A DNA stretch of 64,000 nucleotides from Nocardia alba NBRC 108234 (GCF_001612665.1 NZ_BDAX01000033.1:1-64000); one strand, 5' to 3'. Counted from the stretch's first letter, positions 43,192 through 52,097 are shown. Numbers and translations: made by a program. Notes: generated from the letters alone by a model not told the origin.

Positions 43192-44376
43192 CTACTGGGA
43201 CAGCACCGAGACAGGGCTTTCCCAATCGATGTGGTGCCGGTGGGTCCACATGGGCTCCGGGTCCCTGCCGAACTTCTTGCTGATGAGCAGATCTCGGATC
43301 CGGCTGCCGAACGGGCCTGCGGTATTACCTTTGATGTTGCGACGACCTTGCGCGACGATGGCTTCGGCCCGCGGTCTCCGCAGTGATTCGTAGGTGTGCA
43401 GAGCCGATGCGATCGAGGTCTCGTCGCGAACGCATTTCGCCAAGGTTATGGCGTCTTCCATGGCCAGCGACGCCCCCGACCCCGACGTCGGGGAGGCGGC
43501 GTGGGCCGCATCCCCGACGAGCACGATATTTCCGCGGTGCCAGCGGGCGACCTTGGGAAGATCGCAATTGGTGAAGGGGGCCGGTAGGTCAGGCGTGGCG
43601 GCGATGATGTCCTTGACAGGGGACGCGTCGCCCTCGACCAGTCCGAGCATCTCCGCGCGCCATTGTTCGCCGCCGTAGAGGTTCTCGGAGAACGGCCTTT
43701 CCGATCGGGGCGGATTGGCGTACCAGTACAGGCCACCGGTGGGCGCCTGGGTGTACATGAAGAAACATTTGCGGTTGAAGAACATCCGGATGACGCCCGG
43801 CGCATCGGTAAGCGGATAGTCCGGGATATATCCCCACGCGTTGAGAACTCCCAGATAGCGAGGTGCGTCGACCAGTGGGTCGATGATCTGACGGACGCTC
43901 GAGTAGAGGCCGTCGGCTCCGACGAGCAGGTCGGCGCGTAGTGCGGTCCCGTCGATGAACGATGCGGTGACGCCCGAGTCGTCGGTCTCGGCACCCGCTA
44001 GCGCTTTGCCGTAGTGGACGGGTATTCCCCGTGATTCGGCCTCCTCGCGCAGCGCGGTGTACAGGTCGGCACGGTTCAGGGTGGTGTTTCCCTTCCCGGT
44101 GCCGCGGTCGAACGGGATGTCCCGAGTGAGGCGACGGCCGTCGTGGCGATAGAACGCCATCGCCGGAGTGTGGAAGCCTACGGCGCGGACCAGGTCACCG
44201 AGCCCCAGGCAGTCGATGGCATCAATACCGTTGGGGGCGATGTTCATGAAAGATCCGACGCCGTCGGCCGATCGGTGGTGGCGCTCGACGATCTGAACGT
44301 CGTATCCGGCTTTGGCGAGGGCGATCGCGGCCACAGGGCCTGCGATTCCGCCGCCGACGATGAGGGCGGTAGGCAT
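43192..44376 (-). CDS. FAD-dependent monooxygenase, PHBH fold (394 aa)
   Basis: Group A flavoprotein hydroxylase: dinucleotide motif IVGGGIAGPVAAIAL, the DG motif VGADGLYSSVR, and the GD motif VLVGDAAHAASPTSGSGASL. Such enzymes hydroxylate or oxidatively open aromatic polyketide rings using NAD(P)H and oxygen. The C-terminus is short, without the thioredoxin-like extension of the larger anthracycline/angucycline oxygenases. Downstream partner of the flavin-dependent enzyme at 44406 in a two-gene operon with 29 bases between them. The IS630 element lies just beyond its 3' end and does not break it. Confidence 0.9.
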   Translation of the reverse strand: MPTALIVGGGIAGPVAAIALAKAGYDVQIVERHHRSADGVGSFMNIAPNGIDAIDCLGLGDLVRAVGFHTPAMAFYRHDGRRLTRDIPFDRGTGKGNTTLNRADLYTALREEAESRGIPVHYGKALAGAETDDSGVTASFIDGTALRADLLVGADGLYSSVRQIIDPLVDAPRYLGVLNAWGYIPDYPLTDAPGVIRMFFNRKCFFMYTQAPTGGLYWYANPPRSERPFSENLYGGEQWRAEMLGLVEGDASPVKDIIAATPDLPAPFTNCDLPKVARWHRGNIVLVGDAAHAASPTSGSGASLAMEDAITLAKCVRDETSIASALHTYESLRRPRAEAIVAQGRRNIKGNTAGPFGSRIRDLLISKKFGRDPEPMWTHRHHIDWESPVSVLSQ

Positions 44377-44405
44377 GATTCGATTCCGTTCCGGGAGTGC
44401 GAATG

Positions 44406-45521
44406 CTAAGTGATGCTGCCGACGTAGGCAGTTGTGGCTTTGGTGAAATTCAGAGCGGCGTGGGAGACGGCCACGGTCACATCGCGCCAGAGACGTTGAG
44501 TGTCGGTGTGTTCAGCCAGGTCCGCGGTGCCGATGATGGGTAGCAGCGTCGCCATGGCCTCGCGTAGCAGCGTGGCCGCGTACGCGGCTCGCTGGGCGTT
44601 CACGGCTGCGCGATCGCGGCCTGATCCGGCGTCGAGGTCGGAGGTGATGGCGTTCATCACCTGGCGCGTCGCGTCGATCGCGGCTGCCGCGTGTCCCAAC
44701 GCCAGGCTGACCGATTCGGGGACGGGCTTGTCGGCGGCGCGGGCCTGCCCAACCGTCCGTCGGGTGAGTAGGCGAGCCAATTCGTCCGCCGCGCCGTACG
44801 CGGGGGCTAGAAAGGTCAGTCCTCCTAGGGCCATCAGCGGAGTGCTGTGCGCGGGCCCGGCCGGGGAACTCGGCGAGGCCGCGCCCGTGAGGATCGGCAG
44901 GTGCGCGGTGGCGCGGTGGGCAGGTACTTCCAGGGTGTCGATGTTGACGGTGTGGCTCGCGGTGGCACGCATTCCGAGCGCGTTCCAGGTGGATCGAACT
45001 GTGATCTGCCTGCGCGGAACGGCGAACAGGTACGGCACGGTGGTGGACTGCTGGGTCATCGCGACCAGTAGAACCCACTGCGCCGATTCGACGCCGCTGA
45101 CATGTTTCCAGGTGCCGGAGAGTCGGTAATCGCCGGTGTCGGTCAGTTCGGCGTGCCCAGCGGGGACGAGTCCAGAAGCGATGAGCGCGGTATTCGCATC
45201 ACCCCAGATCTCGTCCTGGCCCTGTTGGGGCAGGAAGCCTGCGAATCGTGCGTTGTACGCGGCTACCGCGGCCAGCCAGGCGGTGGCCGGGCAGGCGTGA
45301 GCCAGATCGGAGATGGTCCGGGTGATACTCGTGAAGTCACCCGGACCGCCGCCGTAACGGGGGCCGATGAAGTGGGCAGGAATGGCGCTGCTGTGGAGAG
45401 CCTCGACGACAGTCGAATGCAGATATCCGCTGCGGTCTGCCTCGGCGGCGTGCCGGGCGGCTCGATCGAGAAGTGTCGTGTTGGTTTGAGTGTGGTCTTC
45501 CGTGGAAAGGTTCGCCGTCAT
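44406..45521 (-). CDS. Acyl-CoA-dehydrogenase-fold flavin monooxygenase, HsaA/ActVA-ORF5 type (371 aa)
   Basis: Two-component group D oxygenase by pattern: N-terminal helices (HSTVVEALHSSAIPAHFIGP), PATAWLAAVAAYNARFAGFL, WKHVSGVESAQWVLLVA, TWNALGMRATASHTVNID and a C-terminal helical bundle. It differs from true dehydrogenases in lacking the catalytic Glu region. Relatives hydroxylate phenolic rings with FMNH2/FADH2 delivered by a separate reductase; none is adjacent, though the AzoR-like protein could serve. ATG 45521 is chosen for AGGAGG eight bases upstream; the frame is open further up without homology. Confidence 0.8.
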   Translation of the reverse strand: MTANLSTEDHTQTNTTLLDRAARHAAEADRSGYLHSTVVEALHSSAIPAHFIGPRYGGGPGDFTSITRTISDLAHACPATAWLAAVAAYNARFAGFLPQQGQDEIWGDANTALIASGLVPAGHAELTDTGDYRLSGTWKHVSGVESAQWVLLVAMTQQSTTVPYLFAVPRRQITVRSTWNALGMRATASHTVNIDTLEVPAHRATAHLPILTGAASPSSPAGPAHSTPLMALGGLTFLAPAYGAADELARLLTRRTVGQARAADKPVPESVSLALGHAAAAIDATRQVMNAITSDLDAGSGRDRAAVNAQRAAYAATLLREAMATLLPIIGTADLAEHTDTQRLWRDVTVAVSHAALNFTKATTAYVGSIT

Positions 45522-45639
45522 GACCTGCGCCTCCTGTGGACCGACTGTCGAGAAGACCAGGATCGCCGGAGCCGGTGGATCAACGCTCAACTTTCGCTAC
45601 ACATGTACCGGCGGACTACCGCGACTGGATACACAGCAA

Positions 45640-45677
45640 GGTGGGTGAGACCGGGCCGGAGCCCGATCTCACCCACC
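45640..45677 (-). terminator. Terminator after the MFS exporter gene
   Basis: GGTGGGTGAGA at 45640-45650 and TCTCACCCACC at 45667-45677 form a perfect 11-bp stem, extended inside by CCGGG/CCCG pairing. It lies 27 bases past the exporter stop and upstream of the flavin monooxygenase operon, separating two leftward transcripts. Confidence 0.75.
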
Positions 45678-45703
45678 GCGGAACGACCGCCTATCGGCAG
45701 GGC

Positions 45704-47236
45704 TCATCCCCAGCTGTTGGCCGCCTTACGTGGCATCAGGAAGACGATCAAGCCCGCCACCAGCAGACATGCCGCACTGGCGGGCATCGTCCACCTGGTG
45801 TCATCGATGAAACTCTGCGGGCCGCCCGCCGAGGCGAGGTCACCGACGAACGCGAACCACACGGTACCCATGACGGCGACGCCGACGGCGCTGCCGAGCT
45901 GCTGCACGGCGGTGATCACACCACCGGCGGAGCCCGCCTCCGCCGGATCAACCCCGGCGACGACGATCGTATAGAACGGCGCCATGGCGAGCGCCATACC
46001 CGCACCGAACAACGCGAGGCCCGGAGCGAGGACGAAACCCGAGAAGTCCGGTTCGACCGTGGCGAGTAGGACGCCGAGGACTGTCACGCCCGACAGCATG
46101 ACGAGGATGCCGACGTGGATCAGCTTGCGACCGAACTTGGTAGCCAGACCCGCACGGGCGGCCAGAAATCCTATCAGCGATCCGATGGCCTGCGGCACCA
46201 TCGTGACGCCGGTGTGCCACGCAGTGTATCCGAGTCCGATCTGGAGGAACGCACTGATGATCAGTGAGAATCCGGTGACCGACGTATACAGCAGCAGTCC
46301 GACCACCATGCCACCGGAGAACGAGCGCTTCGCAAACAGCGATGGCACGATCAGCGGTTCGCCGCCGCGAGCCTGTACCCGCCGTTCCCACCAGGCGAAC
46401 ACCACGAAGCCGAGGCAACCTGCGGCCATCGCGATGAATGTCCAGGCGGGCCAGCCTTCTTCGCGCCCTTGTACGATGGGGAACACCAGCAGCAGCGCCG
46501 AGACGGCAACGAGCATGGTGCCGACGAGGTCGAGTCGGCCGGCGGTACTGAGCTGTTTGCGTGGGAGGAAGGCCACGGCCCCGGCGATCGCGAGTACGCC
46601 AAGAGGCACGTTGATGAGGAAGATCATCCGCCAGCCGGTGCCCCACAGATCGGCCGAGATCAGGAATCCGGCGAGGATTGGCCCCGAGATAGTAGCGATT
46701 CCCAACGTCGGGCCCATGACACCGAAGGCCGCGGGCATCTCCTTGGGCGGGAACGCCTCCTTGATCATGCCCATGCCCTGCGGCAGCATCGCCGCCCCGA
46801 ACAGGCCCTGGAGCACACGGAATACCACCAGCGCGGTCGGATCCTGCGCGACGCCGCACAAGACGGACGCCAAGGTGAAACCCGCGACGCCGACGATGAA
46901 TACCCGCCGTCTGCCGAAGATATCGCCGATGCGGCCGCCAATGATCAGCCCGCTTGCCAGAGCGAGGGTGTAGCCCGCCCCGAGCCACTGAACGAGGTCG
47001 GTGCCCGCGTTCAGGTCTTTCTGGATAGGCGGGCCGGCGACGTTGGTGACCAGTGCGTCGATGACATCGATCACGGTCGCAAGCACAACAGTAGCCAGGG
47101 CCCACCACCGCCATTTGTAGAGCGGTCCCTGCGGCGCCCCCCAGCCGCCTGCCGTCGGCGCCCATTCGCGGGCGCCGAGTACCGCGGGTTCGGTGGGTTC
47201 GGTGGATTCGGTGGCGTTACCGGTCCATGTCGTCAT
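45704..47236 (-). CDS. MFS drug exporter, DHA2 (14-helix) type (510 aa)
   Basis: Proton-driven efflux pump of the EmrB/QacA kind. After a ~40-residue cytoplasmic N-terminus come about 14 hydrophobic segments; motif A is GGRIGDIFGRRRVFIVG, motif C-like AAFGVMGPTLGIATISGPIL, and the first helix holds the acidic VIDVIDALVTNVAGPPIQKD. It is the only obvious transporter in the cluster, so it should export the product. Strong ribosome binding site AAGGAGGCAACG. A long palindrome about 95 bp upstream looks like its operator. Confidence 0.93.
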   Translation of the reverse strand: MTTWTGNATESTEPTEPAVLGAREWAPTAGGWGAPQGPLYKWRWWALATVVLATVIDVIDALVTNVAGPPIQKDLNAGTDLVQWLGAGYTLALASGLIIGGRIGDIFGRRRVFIVGVAGFTLASVLCGVAQDPTALVVFRVLQGLFGAAMLPQGMGMIKEAFPPKEMPAAFGVMGPTLGIATISGPILAGFLISADLWGTGWRMIFLINVPLGVLAIAGAVAFLPRKQLSTAGRLDLVGTMLVAVSALLLVFPIVQGREEGWPAWTFIAMAAGCLGFVVFAWWERRVQARGGEPLIVPSLFAKRSFSGGMVVGLLLYTSVTGFSLIISAFLQIGLGYTAWHTGVTMVPQAIGSLIGFLAARAGLATKFGRKLIHVGILVMLSGVTVLGVLLATVEPDFSGFVLAPGLALFGAGMALAMAPFYTIVVAGVDPAEAGSAGGVITAVQQLGSAVGVAVMGTVWFAFVGDLASAGGPQSFIDDTRWTMPASAACLLVAGLIVFLMPRKAANSWG

Positions 47237-47331
47237 CGTTGCCTCCTTATCTGGTCGGATTCAGCGCTCGTAGTCGGCGCAGGACCCGACGAGACGGTGT
47301 GTCGTGGTCGGTCCGTGGGCCGCCACCAACC

Positions 47332-47362
47332 CTGTGATAGACATGAATCATGTCTATCACAG
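47332..47362. promoter_or_regulatory. Palindromic operator upstream of the exporter
   Basis: CTGTGATAGACATGA at 47332-47346 and TCATGTCTATCACAG at 47348-47362 are a perfect 15-bp inverted repeat around one base. AT-rich dyads of this size are typical of TetR-family operators at exporter promoters. No TetR gene lies in the window; the MarR protein or a regulator elsewhere may bind. It could also act as a terminator for the leftward rfbA transcript. Confidence 0.65.
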
Positions 47363-47397
47363 GTTGGGTAGAACCGATAGCGGCAAACGTTGTCGAC

Positions 47398-48291
47398 TCA
47401 GCGCCCGTCCGATCCCGACAGATGCCGACCTTGTTCCAACAGGGTCAACAAGTAGCCGCCATAGCCTGACTTCACCAATTGTTCACCGCGCTTGCGCAAT
47501 TGATCATCGGTGATGAAACCTTGCCGCCACGCGACCTCCTCTGGCACCCCGATCTTGAGCCCCTGGCGTTGTTCGATGGTCCGGACGAAATTGCCCGCCT
47601 CCAACAAGGAATCGAAGGTGCCGGTATCGAGCCATGCAGTCCCGCGTGGCAGTACCTGCACGCGGAGTCGGCCGGCCGAGAGATAGGCCCGATTGACATC
47701 GGTGATCTCGTATTCGCCACGGTCCGACGGTTTCAGCTCACGAGCGATGGAGACCACGTCGTTGTCGTAGAAATAGAGCCCAGGCACCGCGAAGCTCGAT
47801 CGAGGCGACATCGGTTTCTCCTCCAGCGAGAGCACTCTGCCCTCGGCATCGAACTCGATCACGCCGTAGGCCGAGGGATTCGACACCCGGTACGCGAAAA
47901 CAGCGCCACCGCTGATCGTGCCGAACCGGCCGAGCTGACTGCCGAGTCCCGGACCGTAGAAAATGTTGTCGCCCAAGGCCAATGCCGCGGAGTGAGCGCC
48001 TATGTGCGCCGCACCGACCACGAAGGCCTGCGCCAGACCATTCGGCTCGTGCTGCATCCGGTAGGTGACCGAGATGCCGAATTGCGAACCATCACCCAGC
48101 AACCGAGCGAAGGCATCGGCGTCGTCGGGTCGGGTGATCACCAGGATGTCGCGAATACCGGCGAGCATCAGAGTTGTCAGCGGATAATAGATCATCGGTT
48201 TGTCGTACACCGGAACCAGTTGCTTGCTCACGCCGACGGTGATCGGATGCAACCTCGATCCGGTGCCACCGGCCAAAATTATTCCGCGCAT
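47398..48291 (-). CDS. rfbA: Glucose-1-phosphate thymidylyltransferase
   Basis: Short-form RmlA (297 aa). Signature GGTGSRLHPITVGVSKQLVP (nucleotide and Mg binding with the key Arg and Lys), YDKPMIYYPLTTLMLAGI, ALGDNIFYGPG, and VLPRGTAWLDTGTFDSLLEA. It makes dTDP-glucose, the substrate of RfbB. Last gene of a leftward operon that starts with the acyltransferase at 52 kb. Having its own copy lets the cluster boost sugar supply independently of cell-wall rhamnose synthesis. Confidence 0.95.
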   Translation of the reverse strand: MRGIILAGGTGSRLHPITVGVSKQLVPVYDKPMIYYPLTTLMLAGIRDILVITRPDDADAFARLLGDGSQFGISVTYRMQHEPNGLAQAFVVGAAHIGAHSAALALGDNIFYGPGLGSQLGRFGTISGGAVFAYRVSNPSAYGVIEFDAEGRVLSLEEKPMSPRSSFAVPGLYFYDNDVVSIARELKPSDRGEYEITDVNRAYLSAGRLRVQVLPRGTAWLDTGTFDSLLEAGNFVRTIEQRQGLKIGVPEEVAWRQGFITDDQLRKRGEQLVKSGYGGYLLTLLEQGRHLSGSDGR

Positions 48292-48353
48292 GGAAATGAC
48301 TGTCTAGCAGTATAATCGAGCATTACTGGAACCTATTTGGCTGGCTCGGGTCT

Positions 48354-49349
48354 TCAGACCACGAAACGATGGGCGATCCGATCGACCTGATCGAGCAGCT
48401 CCGCGAGCCGGATCGATGCCGCGGTATCCGGGCCGAGGTCCACGCGGCGGCGCACAGCCGCACAGAACCGGCGGACGGTGTTGTGGAACTGCCGATCCGG
48501 CGCAAGCGAGAGCGTGGACGGGCCGTCGCCGCCAACGAGATCGAGGACGGGAACGTGGTTGTCCGGAGGCGTGAACGCTCGAGACAGTGTCAGGTGTCCG
48601 GTGGTGCCGAACAGACTGTACTCACAGCGGTAGGACTGCTCCATTCCGAAACTCAGCTGACCGCCGACGCCCGCGGGATCCGAGACCAGCACTGAGCCCG
48701 AAATCACCGCGCCAGTCGCACGTGAGACACGCAGCACCGCACTGTGCACCTCGACCTCCGAGCCGAGGTGCAGCAGCGCCGCGCGCAGCGGATAGACACC
48801 GATATCAACGAGTGCACCACCACCTAGATCCGGCCGATGCCGGATATCGCCCTGCGGAGGGGGTGGGATGGTGAACGCGGAGGCGAACGACACCAGCGAG
48901 CCGATAGTCCCCGATCTGAGGAGTTCACCGATCCGCGCGTGCTGCGAGTGATGAAGAAAAGTAAACGATTCCAGCACGACGACACCCCTGTCGGCCGCCA
49001 GCCCGAATATCCGTGAAGTCTCGGCGGCATTCGTCGTCATCGGCTTCTCGACCAGCACGTGCTTACCCGACTCCACCGCCGCCTCGATCCAGCGGGCATG
49101 CAGCATCGCAGGTAACGGGATGTAGACAGCGTCTACATCGTGACGGGCCAGCAGAGTGTCGTAGCCCTGCACCGCGATCCCGCCTACACGCTCGGTCAGC
49201 GCGCGCGCCCGGTCGCCGTCGCGGCTGGCCACGACGGCGAGTTCGGCATCTGGTTCGGCAAGCAGGGCCGGAATCATCTTGCGGATGGCGACATCGGAGC
49301 ACCCGAGCACGCCGAACCGAACTGGAGAGCCCACGACATCGAATGTCAC
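48354..49349 (-). CDS. Gfo/Idh/MocA-family NDP-3-ketosugar reductase (331 aa)
   Basis: N-terminal Rossmann domain with FGVLGCSDVAIRKMIPALLA, VDAVYIPLPAMLHARWIEAA and the family lysine in KHVLVEKPMT; C-terminal alpha/beta domain with GGGALVDIGVYPLRAALLHL. Relatives next to 2,3-dehydratases (SpnN, OleW, TylC1) reduce the unstable 3-keto group after C-2 deoxygenation, setting the C-3 stereocentre. The start is GTG 49349, overlapping the epimerase stop by four bases (GTGA), which is stronger evidence than an in-frame ATG 13 codons upstream. Confidence 0.88.
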   Translation of the reverse strand: MTFDVVGSPVRFGVLGCSDVAIRKMIPALLAEPDAELAVVASRDGDRARALTERVGGIAVQGYDTLLARHDVDAVYIPLPAMLHARWIEAAVESGKHVLVEKPMTTNAAETSRIFGLAADRGVVVLESFTFLHHSQHARIGELLRSGTIGSLVSFASAFTIPPPPQGDIRHRPDLGGGALVDIGVYPLRAALLHLGSEVEVHSAVLRVSRATGAVISGSVLVSDPAGVGGQLSFGMEQSYRCEYSLFGTTGHLTLSRAFTPPDNHVPVLDLVGGDGPSTLSLAPDRQFHNTVRRFCAAVRRRVDLGPDTAASIRLAELLDQVDRIAHRFVV

Positions 49350-49945
49350 GGCGCCGCCGCGAGATTCGCCGCCACACAGGCCTCCCACGTCGGAAGTATC
49401 CCAAGCGTCATGGCCTCGCGCAGTGTCGGTGCGGCGGCGTCCTTGTCCGAGCGAATCGGGTCGCGGGACAAATTCCAGGGAATACCGATCTCAGGATCGA
49501 GGGCGTCGATATCCAACATCGTGCCGTGGACATACTCCTGCGAACACAGGTAGAGCATCGCCGTGTCGTCGGCGAGTGCAGTGTAGGCGTGCCCGATCCC
49601 GGCCCCCATGAAGATTCCGGTACCCGACGCGGCATCCTGCCGAGTGACAGTGAACTTCCCGAATGTCGGCGAGCCGACCCGCAGATCGACAGCGACATCC
49701 AGGACCGCACCCCGCACACAGGTCACGAGCTTGTCCATACCAGGCGGCACGATCGTGGTGTGTATTCCGCGCAGTGTGTCCTTGTGCGAGGTCGTGACAT
49801 TGACCTGCCGCACGTCGAACCGATGAGCCACCGCGCGCTCTAGTTCCTCTCGGCGCCACGCCTCGTGGAACCGACCACGTCGGTCGGGGATGGGCTCGGG
49901 GTGCAGGCGAACAACCCCAGCCAGTTCGGTCTCTTCGATACGCAT
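49346..49945 (-). CDS. rfbC: dTDP-4-keto-6-deoxyhexose 3,5- (or 5-) epimerase
   Basis: RmlC-type cupin, 199 aa. Catalytic base His62 in RGIHTTIVPPG and Tyr138 in YLCSQEY are present; FMGAGIGHAYTALADD is the family core. In deoxysugar clusters it commonly acts as a 5-epimerase giving L-sugars. RGIHTTI differs from the RGLHYQ of primary-metabolism RmlC, as in secondary-metabolism relatives. ATG 49945 follows GAGGAGACTCGCA. The frame is open further upstream without homology. Confidence 0.9.
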   Translation of the reverse strand: MRIEETELAGVVRLHPEPIPDRRGRFHEAWRREELERAVAHRFDVRQVNVTTSHKDTLRGIHTTIVPPGMDKLVTCVRGAVLDVAVDLRVGSPTFGKFTVTRQDAASGTGIFMGAGIGHAYTALADDTAMLYLCSQEYVHGTMLDIDALDPEIGIPWNLSRDPIRSDKDAAAPTLREAMTLGILPTWEACVAANLAAAP

Positions 49946-49994
49946 TGCGAGTCTCCTCGGTCGAGCCACCAAGGGCGGGAGTTGTTGTCGTTGG

Positions 49995-51014
49995 TCATTC
50001 GGCGGGACGTAGGTCGACGAGTACCTGACCGCGGCAGCGTCCCGCCACCAGCTCCCGCAGCGCCTCCGGAGCGGCGCCCGGTCCTCCGCGAACGGCGGTG
50101 TAAGGGAAGGTGATGGTGCCGTCGCGCAGCCAATCGCCGAACCGCTCCTGCCACGCCCGCGCGGTGGCGGGGGCATAGGAAGTGCTGAAAGGCCGGATCT
50201 CCAACTCGTTCCTGATCGCGAATCCCAGCGGCAACATGGGATCACGCTGCGACAGCACACCGCACAGCGCGAGACGGGCACGAGGCGCGCTCGCCCGTAT
50301 CGCGTCCTCGAGCTGAGGACCGCCCACATTGTCGAACACAACATCGACGCCGTCCGGGGCGAATTCCCGGAGGTGGTCGAACACGCGGCCGTCGTGGCGA
50401 TCGAACGCGGCGTCGAAACCGAGTTCTTCGGTCAACCAAGCGACCTTGTCGGCCGAACCGGCACTGCCGATGACCTTCTTCGCGCCACAAGCCCGGGCGA
50501 TCTGACCCGCGAGACTGCCCACCCCGCCCGCCGCGCTGGTGATGAATACGGTGTCGCCCGCACCCACCCGCGCCATCTCGACCATCCCGCGGTACGCGGT
50601 CGGTCCCTGGCTCAGAAAATACTCTGACGAAGGCAGCAGGCCACGCTCGAGCGCGGCGAACCCCGCGGCCGGTCCGGTCGCGTACTGCCGCCAACCCTGC
50701 CGGTGATATACCAGGTCACCCACCGCGAAGGCGTCGCTTCCCGTGGCCTCGACGGTGCCCACGGTGAGCGCCCACGGCACCCTGCCGATCTCGAAGCGCG
50801 GCATCGGCAGATCGCTGTTCGAGGTCTCGACAACAAGGTCGCGCATGGCGGCGGCCAGTAGCATCCACTCGTTGCGGACGAGGATCGCGCCCTCGTCCGG
50901 GTCGGGTACGTCGACCTCGACCACCTCGAAGGTGTCTTCGCGCAACATGTCGTCGGCCGGGCGGGACGCCAGACGCACCTCGACACCGGTGCGAACGATG
51001 GAACTGACACTCAT
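49995..51014 (-). CDS. MDR-family NADP-dependent oxidoreductase (339 aa)
   Basis: Zinc-free medium-chain reductase of the leukotriene B4 dehydrogenase/CurA branch: GTVEATGSDAFAVGDLVYHR, FLSQGPTAYRGMVEMARVGA, NADPH loop VFITSAAGGVGSLAGQIARA, and DVVFDNVGG. These reduce activated C=C bonds of enones or quinones. Co-translated with the acyltransferase upstream (ATGA) and followed 49 bases later by the epimerase gene. It could be a trans-acting enoyl reductase or a tailoring enzyme. Confidence 0.82.
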   Translation of the reverse strand: MSVSSIVRTGVEVRLASRPADDMLREDTFEVVEVDVPDPDEGAILVRNEWMLLAAAMRDLVVETSNSDLPMPRFEIGRVPWALTVGTVEATGSDAFAVGDLVYHRQGWRQYATGPAAGFAALERGLLPSSEYFLSQGPTAYRGMVEMARVGAGDTVFITSAAGGVGSLAGQIARACGAKKVIGSAGSADKVAWLTEELGFDAAFDRHDGRVFDHLREFAPDGVDVVFDNVGGPQLEDAIRASAPRARLALCGVLSQRDPMLPLGFAIRNELEIRPFSTSYAPATARAWQERFGDWLRDGTITFPYTAVRGGPGAAPEALRELVAGRCRGQVLVDLRPAE

Positions 51015-52075
51015 GCGGATCTCCGATCTATGGTGGTGCTATTTGTTGTCGGTCGCGGATCAATGAGCAGGTGACCTTCGACTCGCAGAGCGCGGGCCAC
51101 GTCGTCGAGCGCGGCCAATGAAGCCTCCGGGCCATCGAGGTTCTCCGGCAGCATGGCGAACGCGAGCGAGCGGCGGGAACGGACCGCCGGGGTGCGATGG
51201 GCGAGCGAGGTGAGCGTGCGGCCCGGGCCCGCCTCGACCAGCAGCGCGTCACCGTGTTCGAGCAATGCCCGCAACGCAGGACCGAAGCGCACCGTCGACA
51301 TGACCTGACTGCCCCAGAAGGCGGGGTCGACGGCGTGCTCCTGGCTGAGGAGTCCGGCCGTATAACCCGACCACAGTCGGCCGTCGTGCGGTCGCAGTGA
51401 GATCCGCGCCAGCGCGGCGGTGTTGGCGGCGGCAGCGGTGGCCATCGCTGGACTGTGGAATGGGCGGTTCGATCCGATGGCACGCACGGCGAAACCTGCC
51501 GCGCGCAAGACACCTACCGCCTCGGCGAGCGGGGCGGTGGGGCCCGCGAGCATGGTCTGCCGCGCCGCGTTCACTGCGGCCACCGCGACATCGCGCGGCA
51601 GCAAACCCTCGAGTTCGGCCGTCGACGCGGCCACCGCGATCATCCCACCCGCAGGCATATCCCCGGCGCGGCCGACACCACCCGCGACGAGGGCGGCGGC
51701 GGTGTCGAGATCGAACACACCGGTGAGCACCGCGGCCACCACCTCACCCGCGCTGTGGCCGAGCAGGGCGGCAGGTCGCACACCCCAACTCTCGACCACC
51801 TTCGCCATCGCGTGGTCGATCGCGAACAGCAGCGGCTGGGCACGACGGATGTCGTGGATATCCGTGCTCGCCTCCGTAGGGCGAATCCAATCCGCGTGCA
51901 CTTGTTCACCGAATGTGCCCCAGCGGATCAGCACGTCGTCCATAGCTGCGGTGAAGACGGGGTGGTGGCCGTAGAGGCCGAGGCCCATCCCCACGAATTG
52001 CGCGCCCTGGCCAGGCAACAGCAGCACGACGGGGCGCGGGGCGCGGGAGTTAAGAGATGTGGACGACTCGGACAC
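51011..52075 (-). CDS. Discrete type I-like acyltransferase (354 aa)
   Basis: PKS-type AT standing alone: LLLPGQGAQFVGMGLGLY, nucleophile in LLGHSAGEVVAAVL, and SNRPFHSPAM, where YASH or HAFH would be expected. The carboxylate-binding Arg helix (normally VxxRGxLM) reads VAGGVGRAGDMPAG and seems altered, so a non-carboxylated acyl group (as for DpsD-like or proofreading ATs) is plausible. GTG 52075 follows GAGGAGAACACCGTC. First gene of the AT-MDR-sugar operon. It may shuttle or hydrolyse the starter on an ACP. Confidence 0.8.
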   Translation of the reverse strand: MSESSTSLNSRAPRPVVLLLPGQGAQFVGMGLGLYGHHPVFTAAMDDVLIRWGTFGEQVHADWIRPTEASTDIHDIRRAQPLLFAIDHAMAKVVESWGVRPAALLGHSAGEVVAAVLTGVFDLDTAAALVAGGVGRAGDMPAGGMIAVAASTAELEGLLPRDVAVAAVNAARQTMLAGPTAPLAEAVGVLRAAGFAVRAIGSNRPFHSPAMATAAAANTAALARISLRPHDGRLWSGYTAGLLSQEHAVDPAFWGSQVMSTVRFGPALRALLEHGDALLVEAGPGRTLTSLAHRTPAVRSRRSLAFAMLPENLDGPEASLAALDDVARALRVEGHLLIDPRPTTNSTTIDRRSA

Positions 52076-52097
52076 GACGGTGTTCTCCTCGGGTCGG

